Assembly (NCBI GenBank): GCA_002816585.1
Contig: MUCT01000003.1
Location: 21,363 to 85,362 of the forward strand
DNA from: SAR202 cluster bacterium Io17-Chloro-G6
Lineage (GTDB): Bacteria; Chloroflexota; Dehalococcoidia; UBA3495
Direction of reading: 5' to 3'
Length of the DNA stretch: 64,000 bases
The position numbers and the translations under genes are program-made. The notes beneath the pieces are model-generated. The model worked only from the letters and a program-made list of their open reading frames with translations. It searched no databases and was not told where the DNA came from. Below, piece by piece: positions 1-8,347 of the stretch (position 1 is the first letter of the stretch; every line of letters starts with the position of its first letter).

Positions 1-1184
1 TGGTCTGAGCCATCAACGTCACCGAAGATAAACAAGTCCAACCCCACGATCGTTCGTACGCTCCCCATAGGGTCGATGTCCGCCGAGCGCACGGAACTGG
101 TCTCGCTATCAGCGAAGAACAATTTGACGCCATCAGTGGTGATACCGCAGGGCTGAGCCAACTCAGCCGTGCCCAATGGACCGTCGGTGAGGGACTCCCG
201 CCCGTTGCCGGCGAAGGGCCTGGCCATCCCCGTATCCAAATCGAGAGACCATAGTTGGTGGATGCCGGCCATGGCGATGTAGATAACCCCATCGTGGTGT
301 AACAGGTCGAATGGGGAGCAGAGTTCCATGGTCCGAGCGGGACGCCGGCCTTCTCTGGTGTGGCCCTGTTCACCGGTTCCCGCGATGGTCTCGACAGTGC
401 CGGCGGCCAGGTCCACCTTGCGGATAGCGTGGTTCCCCGTATCAGCCACATAGAGGGTTTCGCCATCCAGCGCGACGCCCTGAGGGTGGTTGAAGGCGCA
501 ATCCGCGAAGCCGCCATCGGCCAGATCCTCATCCCCGCTGCCTATCACCTCTTTTACGGCTCCGCTCAGCGAGGAAATCACGATGCGGTTGTGATTGGTG
601 TCGGCGATGAACAGGCGGTCTCCCGGACCATCGGCCAGCACTTTGCCTGGAAAGTTGAGTCCGGTGTCTTCAGTTTTCTGAAAAGTCGATGGGCGCGGTG
701 TATGGTCCAAAATACCCTGGGCGTCGAACTCGGTCACCATTTGGCTAATCAGCCCATCGAATGCCTCGAAGGTCATCTCTCCTTCGTGCTTACCGATGAC
801 ATTGCCCAGAGGGTCGATGAACATCAGCGTGGGCCAAGCCCGGCAGGAGTATTGCTGCCACACCTGGAATTCGGAATCGTTGATCACTGGGTGTTCTAGC
901 TGGTAGCGGCGGACGGCATTGTGCAGGTTGCCAGTGTCCTTCTCATTGGGGAACTTTGCCGAATGAACGCCGACCACGGCCAAATCCCTGGCGTACTTCT
1001 TTTCCAGTTTCCGCAACTGCGGAAATATATGGGCGCAGTTGATTCAACAGTAGGTCCAGAAGTCCAGTATCACGATCTTTCCTTTCAGGGCCTGCATTGT
1101 TGGTGGCAGGTCTGTATTGATCCACTCGAGGCCCTCGGGGAATTCGGGCGCGGCTAGCTTGCCGGCAAACGATTGGCTGCTCAT
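1..1184 (-). CDS. Thioredoxin-like/NHL-repeat protein (NHLRC2-like), candidate selenoprotein, 3' end outside the window
   Basis: Reading from an ATG at 1184, preceded by a GGAGG ribosome-binding site at 5-nt spacing, the frame runs open to the window edge (about 394 codons) except for one TGA at 1046-1044 (codon 47). Residues about 35-150 form a thioredoxin-like domain with LDFWTYC, then the TGA, then INCAH. Bacterial and animal NHLRC2 relatives have TYCCINC here, so the TGA sits exactly on the second redox cysteine. The fold continues with a [12 protein letters not shown] segment. From about residue 170 NHL beta-propeller repeats follow ([26 protein letters not shown], an AGTG repeat link). 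No frameshift or second stop occurs in nearly 1.2 kb. Family members are presumed thiol-disulfide oxidoreductases. I infer that UGA is read as selenocysteine. The alternative is a pseudogene with a single nonsense mutation or a base error. A conventional start-to-stop gene call would miss this gene. Confidence 0.85.
1008..1046 (-). promoter_or_regulatory. Candidate selenocysteine insertion site: in-frame UGA plus bacterial SECIS-like hairpin
   Basis: On the minus strand the UGA (1046-1044) is followed after 18 nt by the stem UUUCCGC (1025-1019), the apical loop AGUU (1018-1015) and GCGGAAA (1014-1008), a perfect 7-bp stem. Bacterial SECIS elements are generally expected to place a small apical loop about 16-37 nt after the UGA, with a G among the first loop bases. 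Here the loop begins 26 nt after the UGA and its second base is G, followed by U. A competing 8-bp hairpin (CAACUGCG with CGCAGUUG) begins only 2 nt after the UGA. It has no G in its loop and fits the rules less well. Whether SelB recognises this hairpin cannot be told from sequence. Confidence 0.65.
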
Positions 1185-1273
1185 GACGCCTCCGGAATGT
1201 TCAACCGGCCGGCGGCCCAATCATGAGACTACCGGCCGGAAATACGGGTCTAACGGTAATGAGGTTGGTTCGA

Positions 1274-1798
1274 TTATGCGCCTGGAGCCGGCTCAATTGC
1301 CAGCGTTGCGTAGCGCATGAATATGGATCCCACGGGTGCGCCTAGAGGAGCGTTGGCCACCAGAACGGCGATTACGTGCTCCGTGCCTGGCACCGCCGGG
1401 TCTTCGATCAGAATGCGCTTGGGTGTGTTGTTGCCGGTTACCACCCACTTGTCCCGGTCGATGTTACCGTCGACGTAAACTTCGCCGTAGTTGTCCACAT
1501 TGGTCTCGAACCAGACCCGGCCTCCGGCGACTTTCTCGCCCTTGACCTCGGCGGGAATGGTGATCTTGATGCGGTACCAGGCGAAAGTGAAACCAACGGA
1601 GCGGCGCTTCTGAATATCTGAGTCCTTCTCCCAGCCGGAATCATCGTAGTCGGCCAGCCGGGCCGGGCTATCCCCCATCTCGGCGACCAAGCCCTGATTG
1701 GACTCCCCGGGAACTATCCCAGGGGCGATCCTCCAGCCGGTGGTTTTAACGACCGCGAGGTCGGCGGGCACTTCCAGGTCCAATGCTACGCGGGGCAT
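1274..1798 (-). CDS. Beta-sandwich (galactose-binding-like) protein of unknown function
   Basis: The 174-residue protein has no signal peptide or membrane segment. Its centre (FAWYRIKITIPAEV, GGRVWFETNVDNYGEVYVDG) resembles the jelly-roll sugar-binding domain at the N-terminus of glycoside hydrolase family 2 enzymes, where a tryptophan-tyrosine-arginine strand precedes the strand carrying the DNYGEVYVDG turn. No catalytic glycosidase domain follows. The gene ends a minus-strand series with two dienelactone hydrolases, 25 bp downstream of the first of them, so co-transcription is likely. I see the fold resemblance only; substrate and role are unknown. Confidence 0.65.
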   Translation of the reverse strand: MPRVALDLEVPADLAVVKTTGWRIAPGIVPGESNQGLVAEMGDSPARLADYDDSGWEKDSDIQKRRSVGFTFAWYRIKITIPAEVKGEKVAGGRVWFETNVDNYGEVYVDGNIDRDKWVVTGNNTPKRILIEDPAVPGTEHVIAVLVANAPLGAPVGSIFMRYATLAIEPAPGA

Positions 1799-1823
1799 AT
1801 CAACTCCTACATTTCCGTTTCGT

Positions 1824-2576
1824 TCATATACAGGGCGGTTCGTCGGCGTTGGAAGTCAGCGCTCTCTTTAGGTGCTTATCGAAGAAGTCCAATGTGCGCG
1901 GCCAGGACATCTCCGCCGCCGCCCTCTGGTACCGTGGCGGATTGGCCGGGTTCATGAAAGCGTGATTGGCTCCCGGATAGGTGTAGAACTGGTGCGGAAC
2001 GCTGTTCTTGGACAACTCAGTATCCAGCGTCAACATGTCCTCTTGGGACGGGTTCTCGTCGATCTCCCCAAAGTGGAACAACACCGGGCACTTGATCCCT
2101 GATGTGAATGCGAAGGGAGCCTGGGTAGCGCTGCCCCAGGGGACCATAATGTTGCCACCGTAGTAGGGCACGGCGGCCTTGACCATGGGGTTGGTGGCGG
2201 CCGCCAGCCAGGTGACCCGGCCTCCCATGCAGAACCCGGTAACGCCAATGCGTTCAGAGTCCACAGAGGAGTGGCCGGTGAGGAAATCCACCGTTGCCGC
2301 GATGTCGTCGATGATCTCCGGGTCGCTCAATTGGTCCCGCTTGGACTTGCCGGAGCTCTCCACCATCTCGTCGGTGATCCGGTGAAACAAGTCGGGAGCC
2401 ACGGCGGCGTAGCCCGCGCCGGCCAATTTATCGGTAATGTCCTGGATGAACTTGTCCACGCCGCTGGCATGCTGGGCGACCACCACAGCCGGAAAGGGGC
2501 CGGAGCCGTCGGGAACACTGACGTAGACATCCATCTCGGACCCGTTCGCTGGCAATTTTTCCCAAAATGACGGCAT
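1824..2576 (-). CDS. Dienelactone hydrolase family protein (copy 1)
   Basis: This is an alpha/beta hydrolase of 250 residues, the usual length for the dienelactone hydrolase family, which opens lactone or ester bonds with a Cys-Asp-His triad. The nucleophile lies in GVTGFCMGGR (Cys116), the acid in FHFGEIDENPS (Asp173) and the histidine in PGANHAFMNP (His205). No signal peptide is present, so it should be cytoplasmic. An AGAGAGGGG-type purine-rich stretch precedes the ATG. A paralogue (2612-3340) lies 35 bp upstream on the same strand with the same motifs, indicating tandem duplication followed by divergence. The true substrate is unknown; carboxymethylenebutenolide turnover would be the textbook role, but most family members have other or unknown substrates. 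Confidence 0.9.
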   Translation of the reverse strand: MPSFWEKLPANGSEMDVYVSVPDGSGPFPAVVVAQHASGVDKFIQDITDKLAGAGYAAVAPDLFHRITDEMVESSGKSKRDQLSDPEIIDDIAATVDFLTGHSSVDSERIGVTGFCMGGRVTWLAAATNPMVKAAVPYYGGNIMVPWGSATQAPFAFTSGIKCPVLFHFGEIDENPSQEDMLTLDTELSKNSVPHQFYTYPGANHAFMNPANPPRYQRAAAEMSWPRTLDFFDKHLKRALTSNADEPPCI

Positions 2577-2611
2577 ATGGCCCCTCTCTGGTCTGATGTG
2601 AATAGGTAAGG

Positions 2612-3340
2612 TTAGGCAGAAACGGCGGCGCCCTTCAGGTGCTTGTCAAAGAAGTCGACAGTCCTGGGCCAGGCCTGGTTGGCCGACGCCTCATGGTGGC
2701 GTTCGGGGTTGGTAAAGTCCATGAACGCGTGGTTTGCGCCTTCGTAGGTGAAGAATTCATGGGGTTTACCCAGGCGGGTAAGCTCTGCGTCGAATTTGAC
2801 TTTGTCATCCGGGGAAGGATTGCCGTCCAAGGAGCCAAAGTGGAAGAGCATCGGGCAGTTGATGTTGGCGGCCATCGAGAAGGGTGTGTCTCCGGGACCC
2901 CAGTTGCCCATGATATTGCCGCCGTAGAAAGGCACGGTGCATTTGAAGATGGGGTTGGTGGCGGCCATCAACCAGGCGATGCGCCCGCCCATGCAAAAAC
3001 CGGTGACGCCGATACCGTCATTGTCGATGGCGGAGTTGGCGGTAAGAAAATCCACTGCGGCGTTCATGTCGGCGATGATATCGGCATCTCTCAGGTGCCC
3101 GAGGCGGTCCAATCGCGGCCCGTCCATCACTTCCTGGCTAAAGCGGTGGAACAAGTCCGGCACCACAGCCACGTATCCCGCTTCGGCCAATCGGTCGGCG
3201 ATAGCTTTATCAAAATCGTCCAGCCCGCCTACATGGAAAGCAATCACGACGGCTGGATGGGGCCCCGAGCCTGAGGGAAGAGCGGCGTACATGTCCATCT
3301 CGCTGCCGCCCACGGTCAGCTTGTCAGTGAAACTAGGCAT
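2612..3340 (-). CDS. Dienelactone hydrolase family protein (copy 2)
   Basis: The 242-residue protein is a paralogue of the downstream neighbour at 1824-2576. It starts with the same MPSF and keeps the triad: Cys116 in GVTGFCMGGR, Asp172 in FHFGSLDGNPS and His204 in EGANHAFMDF. An AGGTGA ribosome-binding site precedes the ATG. The copies share architecture across their whole length but differ in the loop around residues 65-85, which lines the active-site entrance in this family, so different substrates are plausible. It probably shares a transcript with the other hydrolase and the beta-sandwich protein. The link to the aminotransferase gene 77 bp upstream is weaker. Confidence 0.9.
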   Translation of the reverse strand: MPSFTDKLTVGGSEMDMYAALPSGSGPHPAVVIAFHVGGLDDFDKAIADRLAEAGYVAVVPDLFHRFSQEVMDGPRLDRLGHLRDADIIADMNAAVDFLTANSAIDNDGIGVTGFCMGGRIAWLMAATNPIFKCTVPFYGGNIMGNWGPGDTPFSMAANINCPMLFHFGSLDGNPSPDDKVKFDAELTRLGKPHEFFTYEGANHAFMDFTNPERHHEASANQAWPRTVDFFDKHLKGAAVSA

Positions 3341-3417
3341 GATGAATCACCTCATATTGCAGTTGGGTCTCGGATTGGAGAATTCTACCAGAATCAGAAG
3401 CGACAGGCATCAGTTAT

Positions 3418-4752
3418 TTAGATCAGACCGTCGGCCCGGACCGCCGCCATGGCTTCCTGGAAGGCGTTGAGGGTGTGGTCAATCTCTTTTTCGGTGTGGA
3501 CGCCGGACACAAGGAAGGCGTCCCGGCCCATGAAGTCCACACCCCGGTTCTGCATTCCGCGCTTCATGGCGGTGACCGCTGGGGATGCGGTAGTCTCAGA
3601 GATTTTTCCGTGGGACATGGTGCATATCTCCCGGTCGCAATCACAGTCGGCCAAGACCACGTGAATCATCGAGGCGATTCCGTGGGCGTGGCCCGGAATT
3701 TCCAATCGGCCCAGAACGTCGTTGAGACCAGCCTTGAGCTTGGCCGCCATGGCATCGGCCTGTTGATTGACCGGCTGGGTGGCAATCATCTCCAGGGCCA
3801 CGGCGCCGGCGGCAGCGGAGAGGGGGTTTCCGTTAAATGTGCCGGGATGGTAGACCCGGTGGGTGTTGTCCCATTCCGGGTCGTTGCGGTAGGCGATCAT
3901 ATCGATTATGTCAGCCTTGCCGCCGACGGCCCCTCCGGGCAATCCCCCAGCCACTATCTTGGCCATGGTCGTTAGGTCGGGCCGGATTCCGTAGCGCTCC
4001 TGAGTCCCGCCGGGAGAAGCCCGGAAGCCGGTTACGACTTCGTCAAATATCAACACCACCCCGTTTTGGGCAGTGATCTCCCGCAGTCCCTTAAGGTAGT
4101 TGGGTGTGTCGAATGGTAGTTGGCCATAGTGGGCGCCAGTGGGCTCGAGGATGACGCCGGCGATGTCCGGGTCGCGCTGGATAACGTCTTCCACGGCGGC
4201 CAAATCTCCGGACGGCACCACAACCATGGTTCCGAGATTGACCTCGGGGATGCCGGGGGCAGAGTGGTCGGAACCGGCCATCGCGTAGTCATGCCAGCCG
4301 TGAAAGTGGTCCTGTAGCTTGATGATCTTGTCCTTGCCGGTGAAGGCCCGCGCCAAGCGCATGGCCATCAGTGTGGCTTCGGTGCCGGAGCTATGGAACC
4401 GGAGTTTTTCGATGGAGGGCATGAGCGCTTTGATGGCGTTGGCCCAGCGAATCTCCTCCTCAGTGGAGGCGCCCAAGTGGGTGCCCCTCAGGATTTGCTT
4501 CGAGACTGCGTCGGCGATGGCGGGATGGGAATGGCCTAGCAATAACGCGCCGTGGCCCGAAACGTAGTCGATGTATTCGTTGCCGTCCACATCCCATTTG
4601 CGTGGGCCTTTGCCATGGGTCATGTACAGGGGGAAGGGCTGTGCGTAACGGGTGTCGTGTGTAACACCGCCGGGGAAGAGCTTGGAAGCTTCTATATACT
4701 TTTGGGCTGAGCCGGGGTGCTTGGCGATATAGTCCTCTAGTATCGTTGCCAT
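3418..4752 (-). CDS. Class III aminotransferase, glutamate-1-semialdehyde aminomutase-like
   Basis: This PLP-dependent fold-type I enzyme of 444 residues has the class III layout: a substrate and dimer segment (FPGGVTHDTRY), SSGTEATLMAMRLARA for phosphate binding, the cofactor aspartate in LIFDEVVTGFR (Asp237) and the Schiff-base lysine in MAKIVAGGLPGG (Lys265). FPGGV and the GGLPGGAVGG segment resemble HemL, which makes 5-aminolevulinate. A cysteine-rich insert (VLADCDCDREICTMSHGK) near residue 370 is not typical of HemL, and no other haem genes lie nearby. I therefore call it a HemL-like aminotransferase of unknown substrate. A GGAGG motif precedes the ATG. Confidence 0.85.
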   Translation of the reverse strand: MATILEDYIAKHPGSAQKYIEASKLFPGGVTHDTRYAQPFPLYMTHGKGPRKWDVDGNEYIDYVSGHGALLLGHSHPAIADAVSKQILRGTHLGASTEEEIRWANAIKALMPSIEKLRFHSSGTEATLMAMRLARAFTGKDKIIKLQDHFHGWHDYAMAGSDHSAPGIPEVNLGTMVVVPSGDLAAVEDVIQRDPDIAGVILEPTGAHYGQLPFDTPNYLKGLREITAQNGVVLIFDEVVTGFRASPGGTQERYGIRPDLTTMAKIVAGGLPGGAVGGKADIIDMIAYRNDPEWDNTHRVYHPGTFNGNPLSAAAGAVALEMIATQPVNQQADAMAAKLKAGLNDVLGRLEIPGHAHGIASMIHVVLADCDCDREICTMSHGKISETTASPAVTAMKRGMQNRGVDFMGRDAFLVSGVHTEKEIDHTLNAFQEAMAAVRADGLI

Positions 4753-4850
4753 CAGGCCTCCGTGGAACTAGTGTTTGCCGCTACGCCACGTAATCAGTCG
4801 AGGCGTATTGTATCCTGAACGGCTACCCCACGCCACGACTAGCGGAGTAT

Positions 4851-4884
4851 AAAAGAAGGCGTCCCGGCAAGTCGGGACGCCTTC
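4851..4884 (-). terminator. Rho-independent terminator after the MMPL gene
   Basis: A perfect 12-bp stem (GAAGGCGTCCCG at 4855-4866 with CGGGACGCCTTC at 4873-4884) with a 6-nt loop is followed on the minus strand by TTTT. It lies 27 bp beyond the MMPL stop codon at 4911 and upstream of the aminotransferase start, so it closes the TetR-MMPL transcript. Confidence 0.9.
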
Positions 4885-4910
4885 TCTGTAGCACTACAGA
4901 TTGGGAGATT

Positions 4911-7418
4911 CTAGTCGTCGTCGGCCGCGGGGGCTAGCGTCGGCAACTCGGGTTCAAACCGGACGTTGGGTATCCACCCCAGCCAACTGGGCAGGTACCA
5001 GTTCCATTCGCCCAAAAGCTTCATGGACGCGGGCACCATCACACACCGAACGATAGTCGCGTCCAACAGGATAGCCATGCCCAAGCCAAAGCCCATCTGC
5101 TGCAAGCCCACCAGAGAGCCGGTGGAGAATCCCCAGAACACGGCGACCATGATTAGGGCCGCTCCAGTGATCAGCCGTCCAGTGGACCGGATGCCGAATG
5201 CCACTGCTTCGTCGGTATCCTTGCTCGCGTCGTAATGCTCCCGGATGCGGGACAACAGGAAGACGTGATAGTCCATGGACAATCCGAAGAGGATGGTGAA
5301 CAGGAACAAGGGTATCCAAGCCTCGATTGTAAGCGACTCCTGCAGCCCGAAAAATCCGGCCAGGAATCCCTCTTGGAAGACCAGGACCAAAATTCCGTAG
5401 GCTGCTCCGACAGCCATCAAGTTGAGGATGATGGCCTTGATAGGCAGCACGATAGATCGGAACACCACCAACAGCAGCAGGAAGCTGATCCCCAAGACGA
5501 ATGGGAACACTATCCATGCTGAGGAGGACGATATGTTGAAGAACTCGATATTGAAAGCTGTCTCGCCGATAACGTAGATCTCAGTGTCGGTACCGGCGAA
5601 AGCCTCTTCTACATACAGTTCATCCAACCTTGTCACGGCCGCGATGGAGAATTCCCCTGAGGTATCGCCCGCCACTGGAACAGCCAGCAGCGCCAGTGTG
5701 CCCTCGTCGGAGACCTCCAATTCGCGCGGTTCTCCAAAGGCGCCAGCCTCATCCGTAGCCAATAGCTCCTTTAGGCGTTCAATACCAGCCTGGACGGGCG
5801 CCGACGCGATGTCGCCTCGAATCACAATCTCGGCTGGAGTTACCTCGCCGAAGGAAAACTTTTCGTCCAACGTCAAGAACGCTTGCTTAGATTCCAATTC
5901 ATCAGGGTAGGTGGATACACCTGCAAAACCAGTGTTGATGCTGAAGAAAGGAACGATCAGAGCTATGAGCAATCCACCGGTTATCAACAGGCTAATGATC
6001 GGTTGGGCCATCACGATACGGACCCATCTATCCCAGAAACCTTGGCTATTTGAATAAGTTGGCGCCCCGTCGAATTTCCCGACACCTATATCTGATATCC
6101 AGCGGAAATAATTCGTTTCTCCGAGCGATCTTCGAGTGAACAGCCTGTATAGCATGGTCAAGATATAAGGGATTACGAATGCCACAAGAGACAATGGGTA
6201 CAAGACTTTGGCCAGAATTCCTAGTCCAACCTGGCGAATCCACAAACATATCGACACGATGTAAGAAGTTGGTATCGATTCTCTTCTGACAGGAAACAAA
6301 AATGAGAATGATATAAGTGCCCGCCACCACATTCCTGACTCAGTCGCCATCCTTAAATACCAAGCCGAGAGCCGGTCAAAAAGGACAACCATCGAAGGTA
6401 AGAGGGTCATCGCCGCAGCCATCGCGGCAATTACCACGAAGATTGCGCCAAAACCAATGGAAATGAAGATGTTGAAGGGTATCAACAGCATCCCAATCAG
6501 TGCCAAGACCACGGTCATCCCACTGAATACAACTGCTCTGCCTGCGGTGGCTCCGGCCCGCCCGATAGCTTCGACTCTCTCCAATCCCAGACTCCGCTCT
6601 TCACGATAACGGGACAGTACGAACAAAGAATAGTCGATGCCCACAGCAAGCCCAATCATTGTGATTATGTTTGTAACAAAGAGGGACAACTCGAAAAAAG
6701 TGCCGACCAGGGCTGAAATACCTATGGCTAATGCAATTGAAACTATGGCCATGAACAATGGCACGAGAGCCACCGATAACGCACCCAACACCACGATCAA
6801 GATGATGAGGGCGATGGGTACTCCTAACGATTCACCTTTTTCCAGGTCTTCTTGGGTAAGTTCACGATTGTCCAAACCAATGGTGGCCTGCCCGGTGATT
6901 TTGATAATGAAATCGTCTTCATGCTCCGTCGCCGCTTCATGCACCACGTCGACCACGGCGTCGATGTTGTCGGCATTTTGGTCGAAGTCCCCGGCCATTA
7001 CGAAGGCGATGAGGGTCGAGGTTTGGTCTTCAGAGACCAAGAAAGGCGCCCCGTCAGTACTGTAGTAATTCGCCAACGTATCTGTGCGGATGATGTCGTC
7101 GCCCAATGCCTCCAATTTGGTGTCTAGAGCCTGTACTGCCTCCCTGTATTCAGCGTCTTCAACTGTGAATTTAGATGATTCGAATACCACTACTTCATTG
7201 GTCCCAGTGGGCCCTCGGGTCTCGTCTTCCAGGAGGTCTAGGCCCACTTTGACCTCAGAGTTGTTTGTAAAGACGAACTTGTTGGTTAAACCGTCTTCCA
7301 AGAATGACATGATGAAAATCATAGAAGCCACGATGACGACCAACCAGATCAAGACCACCCACCCTGGATATCTAGCGCTGGCTATTGCCAGTTTCTCTGT
7401 CGAGAGATTAAGTGCCAT
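4911..7418 (-). CDS. MMPL-family RND transporter
   Basis: The 835-residue inner-membrane protein has two RND half repeats. There is a first transmembrane helix at about residues 18-40, a large extracytoplasmic domain to about 200, five helices, a long cytoplasmic stretch with additional hydrophobic segments (about 365-440), a thirteenth-type re-entry helix near 475, a second extracytoplasmic domain and five more helices. The proton-relay aspartates characteristic of MMPL proteins are visible in GLAVGIDYSLFVLSRYREER and FGLSMDYHVFLLSRIREH. MMPL transporters export lipids, hydrophobic compounds or drugs. The TetR gene immediately upstream (36 bp) suggests ligand-induced export. An AGGAGG ribosome-binding site precedes the ATG. 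The substrate is unknown. Confidence 0.93.
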   Translation of the reverse strand: MALNLSTEKLAIASARYPGWVVLIWLVVIVASMIFIMSFLEDGLTNKFVFTNNSEVKVGLDLLEDETRGPTGTNEVVVFESSKFTVEDAEYREAVQALDTKLEALGDDIIRTDTLANYYSTDGAPFLVSEDQTSTLIAFVMAGDFDQNADNIDAVVDVVHEAATEHEDDFIIKITGQATIGLDNRELTQEDLEKGESLGVPIALIILIVVLGALSVALVPLFMAIVSIALAIGISALVGTFFELSLFVTNIITMIGLAVGIDYSLFVLSRYREERSLGLERVEAIGRAGATAGRAVVFSGMTVVLALIGMLLIPFNIFISIGFGAIFVVIAAMAAAMTLLPSMVVLFDRLSAWYLRMATESGMWWRALISFSFLFPVRRESIPTSYIVSICLWIRQVGLGILAKVLYPLSLVAFVIPYILTMLYRLFTRRSLGETNYFRWISDIGVGKFDGAPTYSNSQGFWDRWVRIVMAQPIISLLITGGLLIALIVPFFSINTGFAGVSTYPDELESKQAFLTLDEKFSFGEVTPAEIVIRGDIASAPVQAGIERLKELLATDEAGAFGEPRELEVSDEGTLALLAVPVAGDTSGEFSIAAVTRLDELYVEEAFAGTDTEIYVIGETAFNIEFFNISSSSAWIVFPFVLGISFLLLLVVFRSIVLPIKAIILNLMAVGAAYGILVLVFQEGFLAGFFGLQESLTIEAWIPLFLFTILFGLSMDYHVFLLSRIREHYDASKDTDEAVAFGIRSTGRLITGAALIMVAVFWGFSTGSLVGLQQMGFGLGMAILLDATIVRCVMVPASMKLLGEWNWYLPSWLGWIPNVRFEPELPTLAPAADDD

Positions 7419-7454
7419 TGATTAATTTCCTCCTATCTGCTTGTGCCGCGCTGC

Positions 7455-8081
7455 TTATGATGATTTTGCAGGGGGCGTCCGGAATAAACCTTGATATAGC
7501 ACCCGCATAGCATCCCCGCAGGCTGTCATGTCAATTGCAGAATCCAAAGATTTATGCAGCACCAAACCATGAAACATCCCCATCACTGTAATCCCTAAAG
7601 CCTGCGGATCGAGTTGCCGGTCGACTTCACCTCGTACTTGCGCTTCTTGAAAGAACTCGGCGAACGCCTGGCCCAAAGTGTCGAACGTTACCGCCAGGAG
7701 GGCTTCTTTGATCTCTTCGCTACGCATTGCCTCGGACCAGACTTGGACATTCATCATTGCGGGTTCGCGAAATGCCTCTCCACTCAGCATCTCCAGCCCG
7801 TGTCCTACAATGAAATCCAGTGATTCCAAAGGAGAGTTGCCTTGCGATTTCGCTAAGTTCACCAAATCGGCAATGCCCTGCTGACATTCGAGACACGAGG
7901 CGGCAATGATGTGATCTTTGCTCGAGAAATACTTGTACACCGCCCCCGGACTTAGGCTGGCATCCTGGCAGATATCTTGGATGCTGGTCTGGTGAAACCC
8001 CTGCCGGGAGAAACAGGCTTTGGCGGCATCCATAATCTGTTGCCTACGGGCCTCCACATGTGCGTCGGTTACTTTTGGCAT
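7455..8081 (-). CDS. TetR/AcrR-family transcriptional regulator
   Basis: The protein has 208 residues. Residues about 10-58 form the TetR DNA-binding domain (RRQQIMDAAKACFSRQGF, TSIQDICQDASLSPGAVYKY, FSSKDHIIAA), and the rest is a helical ligand-binding domain. It is transcribed first in a two-gene operon with the MMPL exporter 36 bp downstream, the common arrangement for autoregulated efflux. Upstream of its start are a 5-bp inverted repeat and a pair of direct repeats that could be its operator (see 8120-8160). Confidence 0.93.
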   Translation of the reverse strand: MPKVTDAHVEARRQQIMDAAKACFSRQGFHQTSIQDICQDASLSPGAVYKYFSSKDHIIAASCLECQQGIADLVNLAKSQGNSPLESLDFIVGHGLEMLSGEAFREPAMMNVQVWSEAMRSEEIKEALLAVTFDTLGQAFAEFFQEAQVRGEVDRQLDPQALGITVMGMFHGLVLHKSLDSAIDMTACGDAMRVLYQGLFRTPPAKSS

Positions 8082-8119
8082 AGGGTACCTATAAAAAACG
8101 GTGGCTCATTTTTAAAGAT

Positions 8120-8160
8120 GAATGTTCGTTCGGTTACATACCGATCCTCGAATGTTTGTC
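8120..8160. promoter_or_regulatory. Candidate TetR operator upstream of the TetR-MMPL operon
   Basis: An inverted repeat TCGGT-TACAT-ACCGA (8130-8144) lies 49 bp upstream of the regulator start. It is flanked by two copies of GAATGTTCGT/GAATGTTTGT (8120 and 8150) exactly 30 bp apart. Position and symmetry suit a TetR-family operator; binding is inferred. Confidence 0.4.
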
Positions 8161-8347
8161 AATATCCGATTAGAACGTCCTGACAAGGGAAAACCGTGCG
8201 GAATGTGAGAACATCGTGATAATTTCAATCGATAAGCCCACAACAACCTGAAAACGGCCGGCTGACTCGCGACGTCCGGCGCGGTAGAATAGGATATCGC
8301 GGTCTGAGTATTAGGCGCCTAAGGTTTGAGGAATCGAGGTCGTGGCC

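Noticed and set aside
1014..1042. The 8-bp hairpin CAACUGCG/CGCAGUUG as the SECIS
   Set aside because: It begins only 2 nt after the UGA and its loop has no G; the overlapping UUUCCGC hairpin fits much better.
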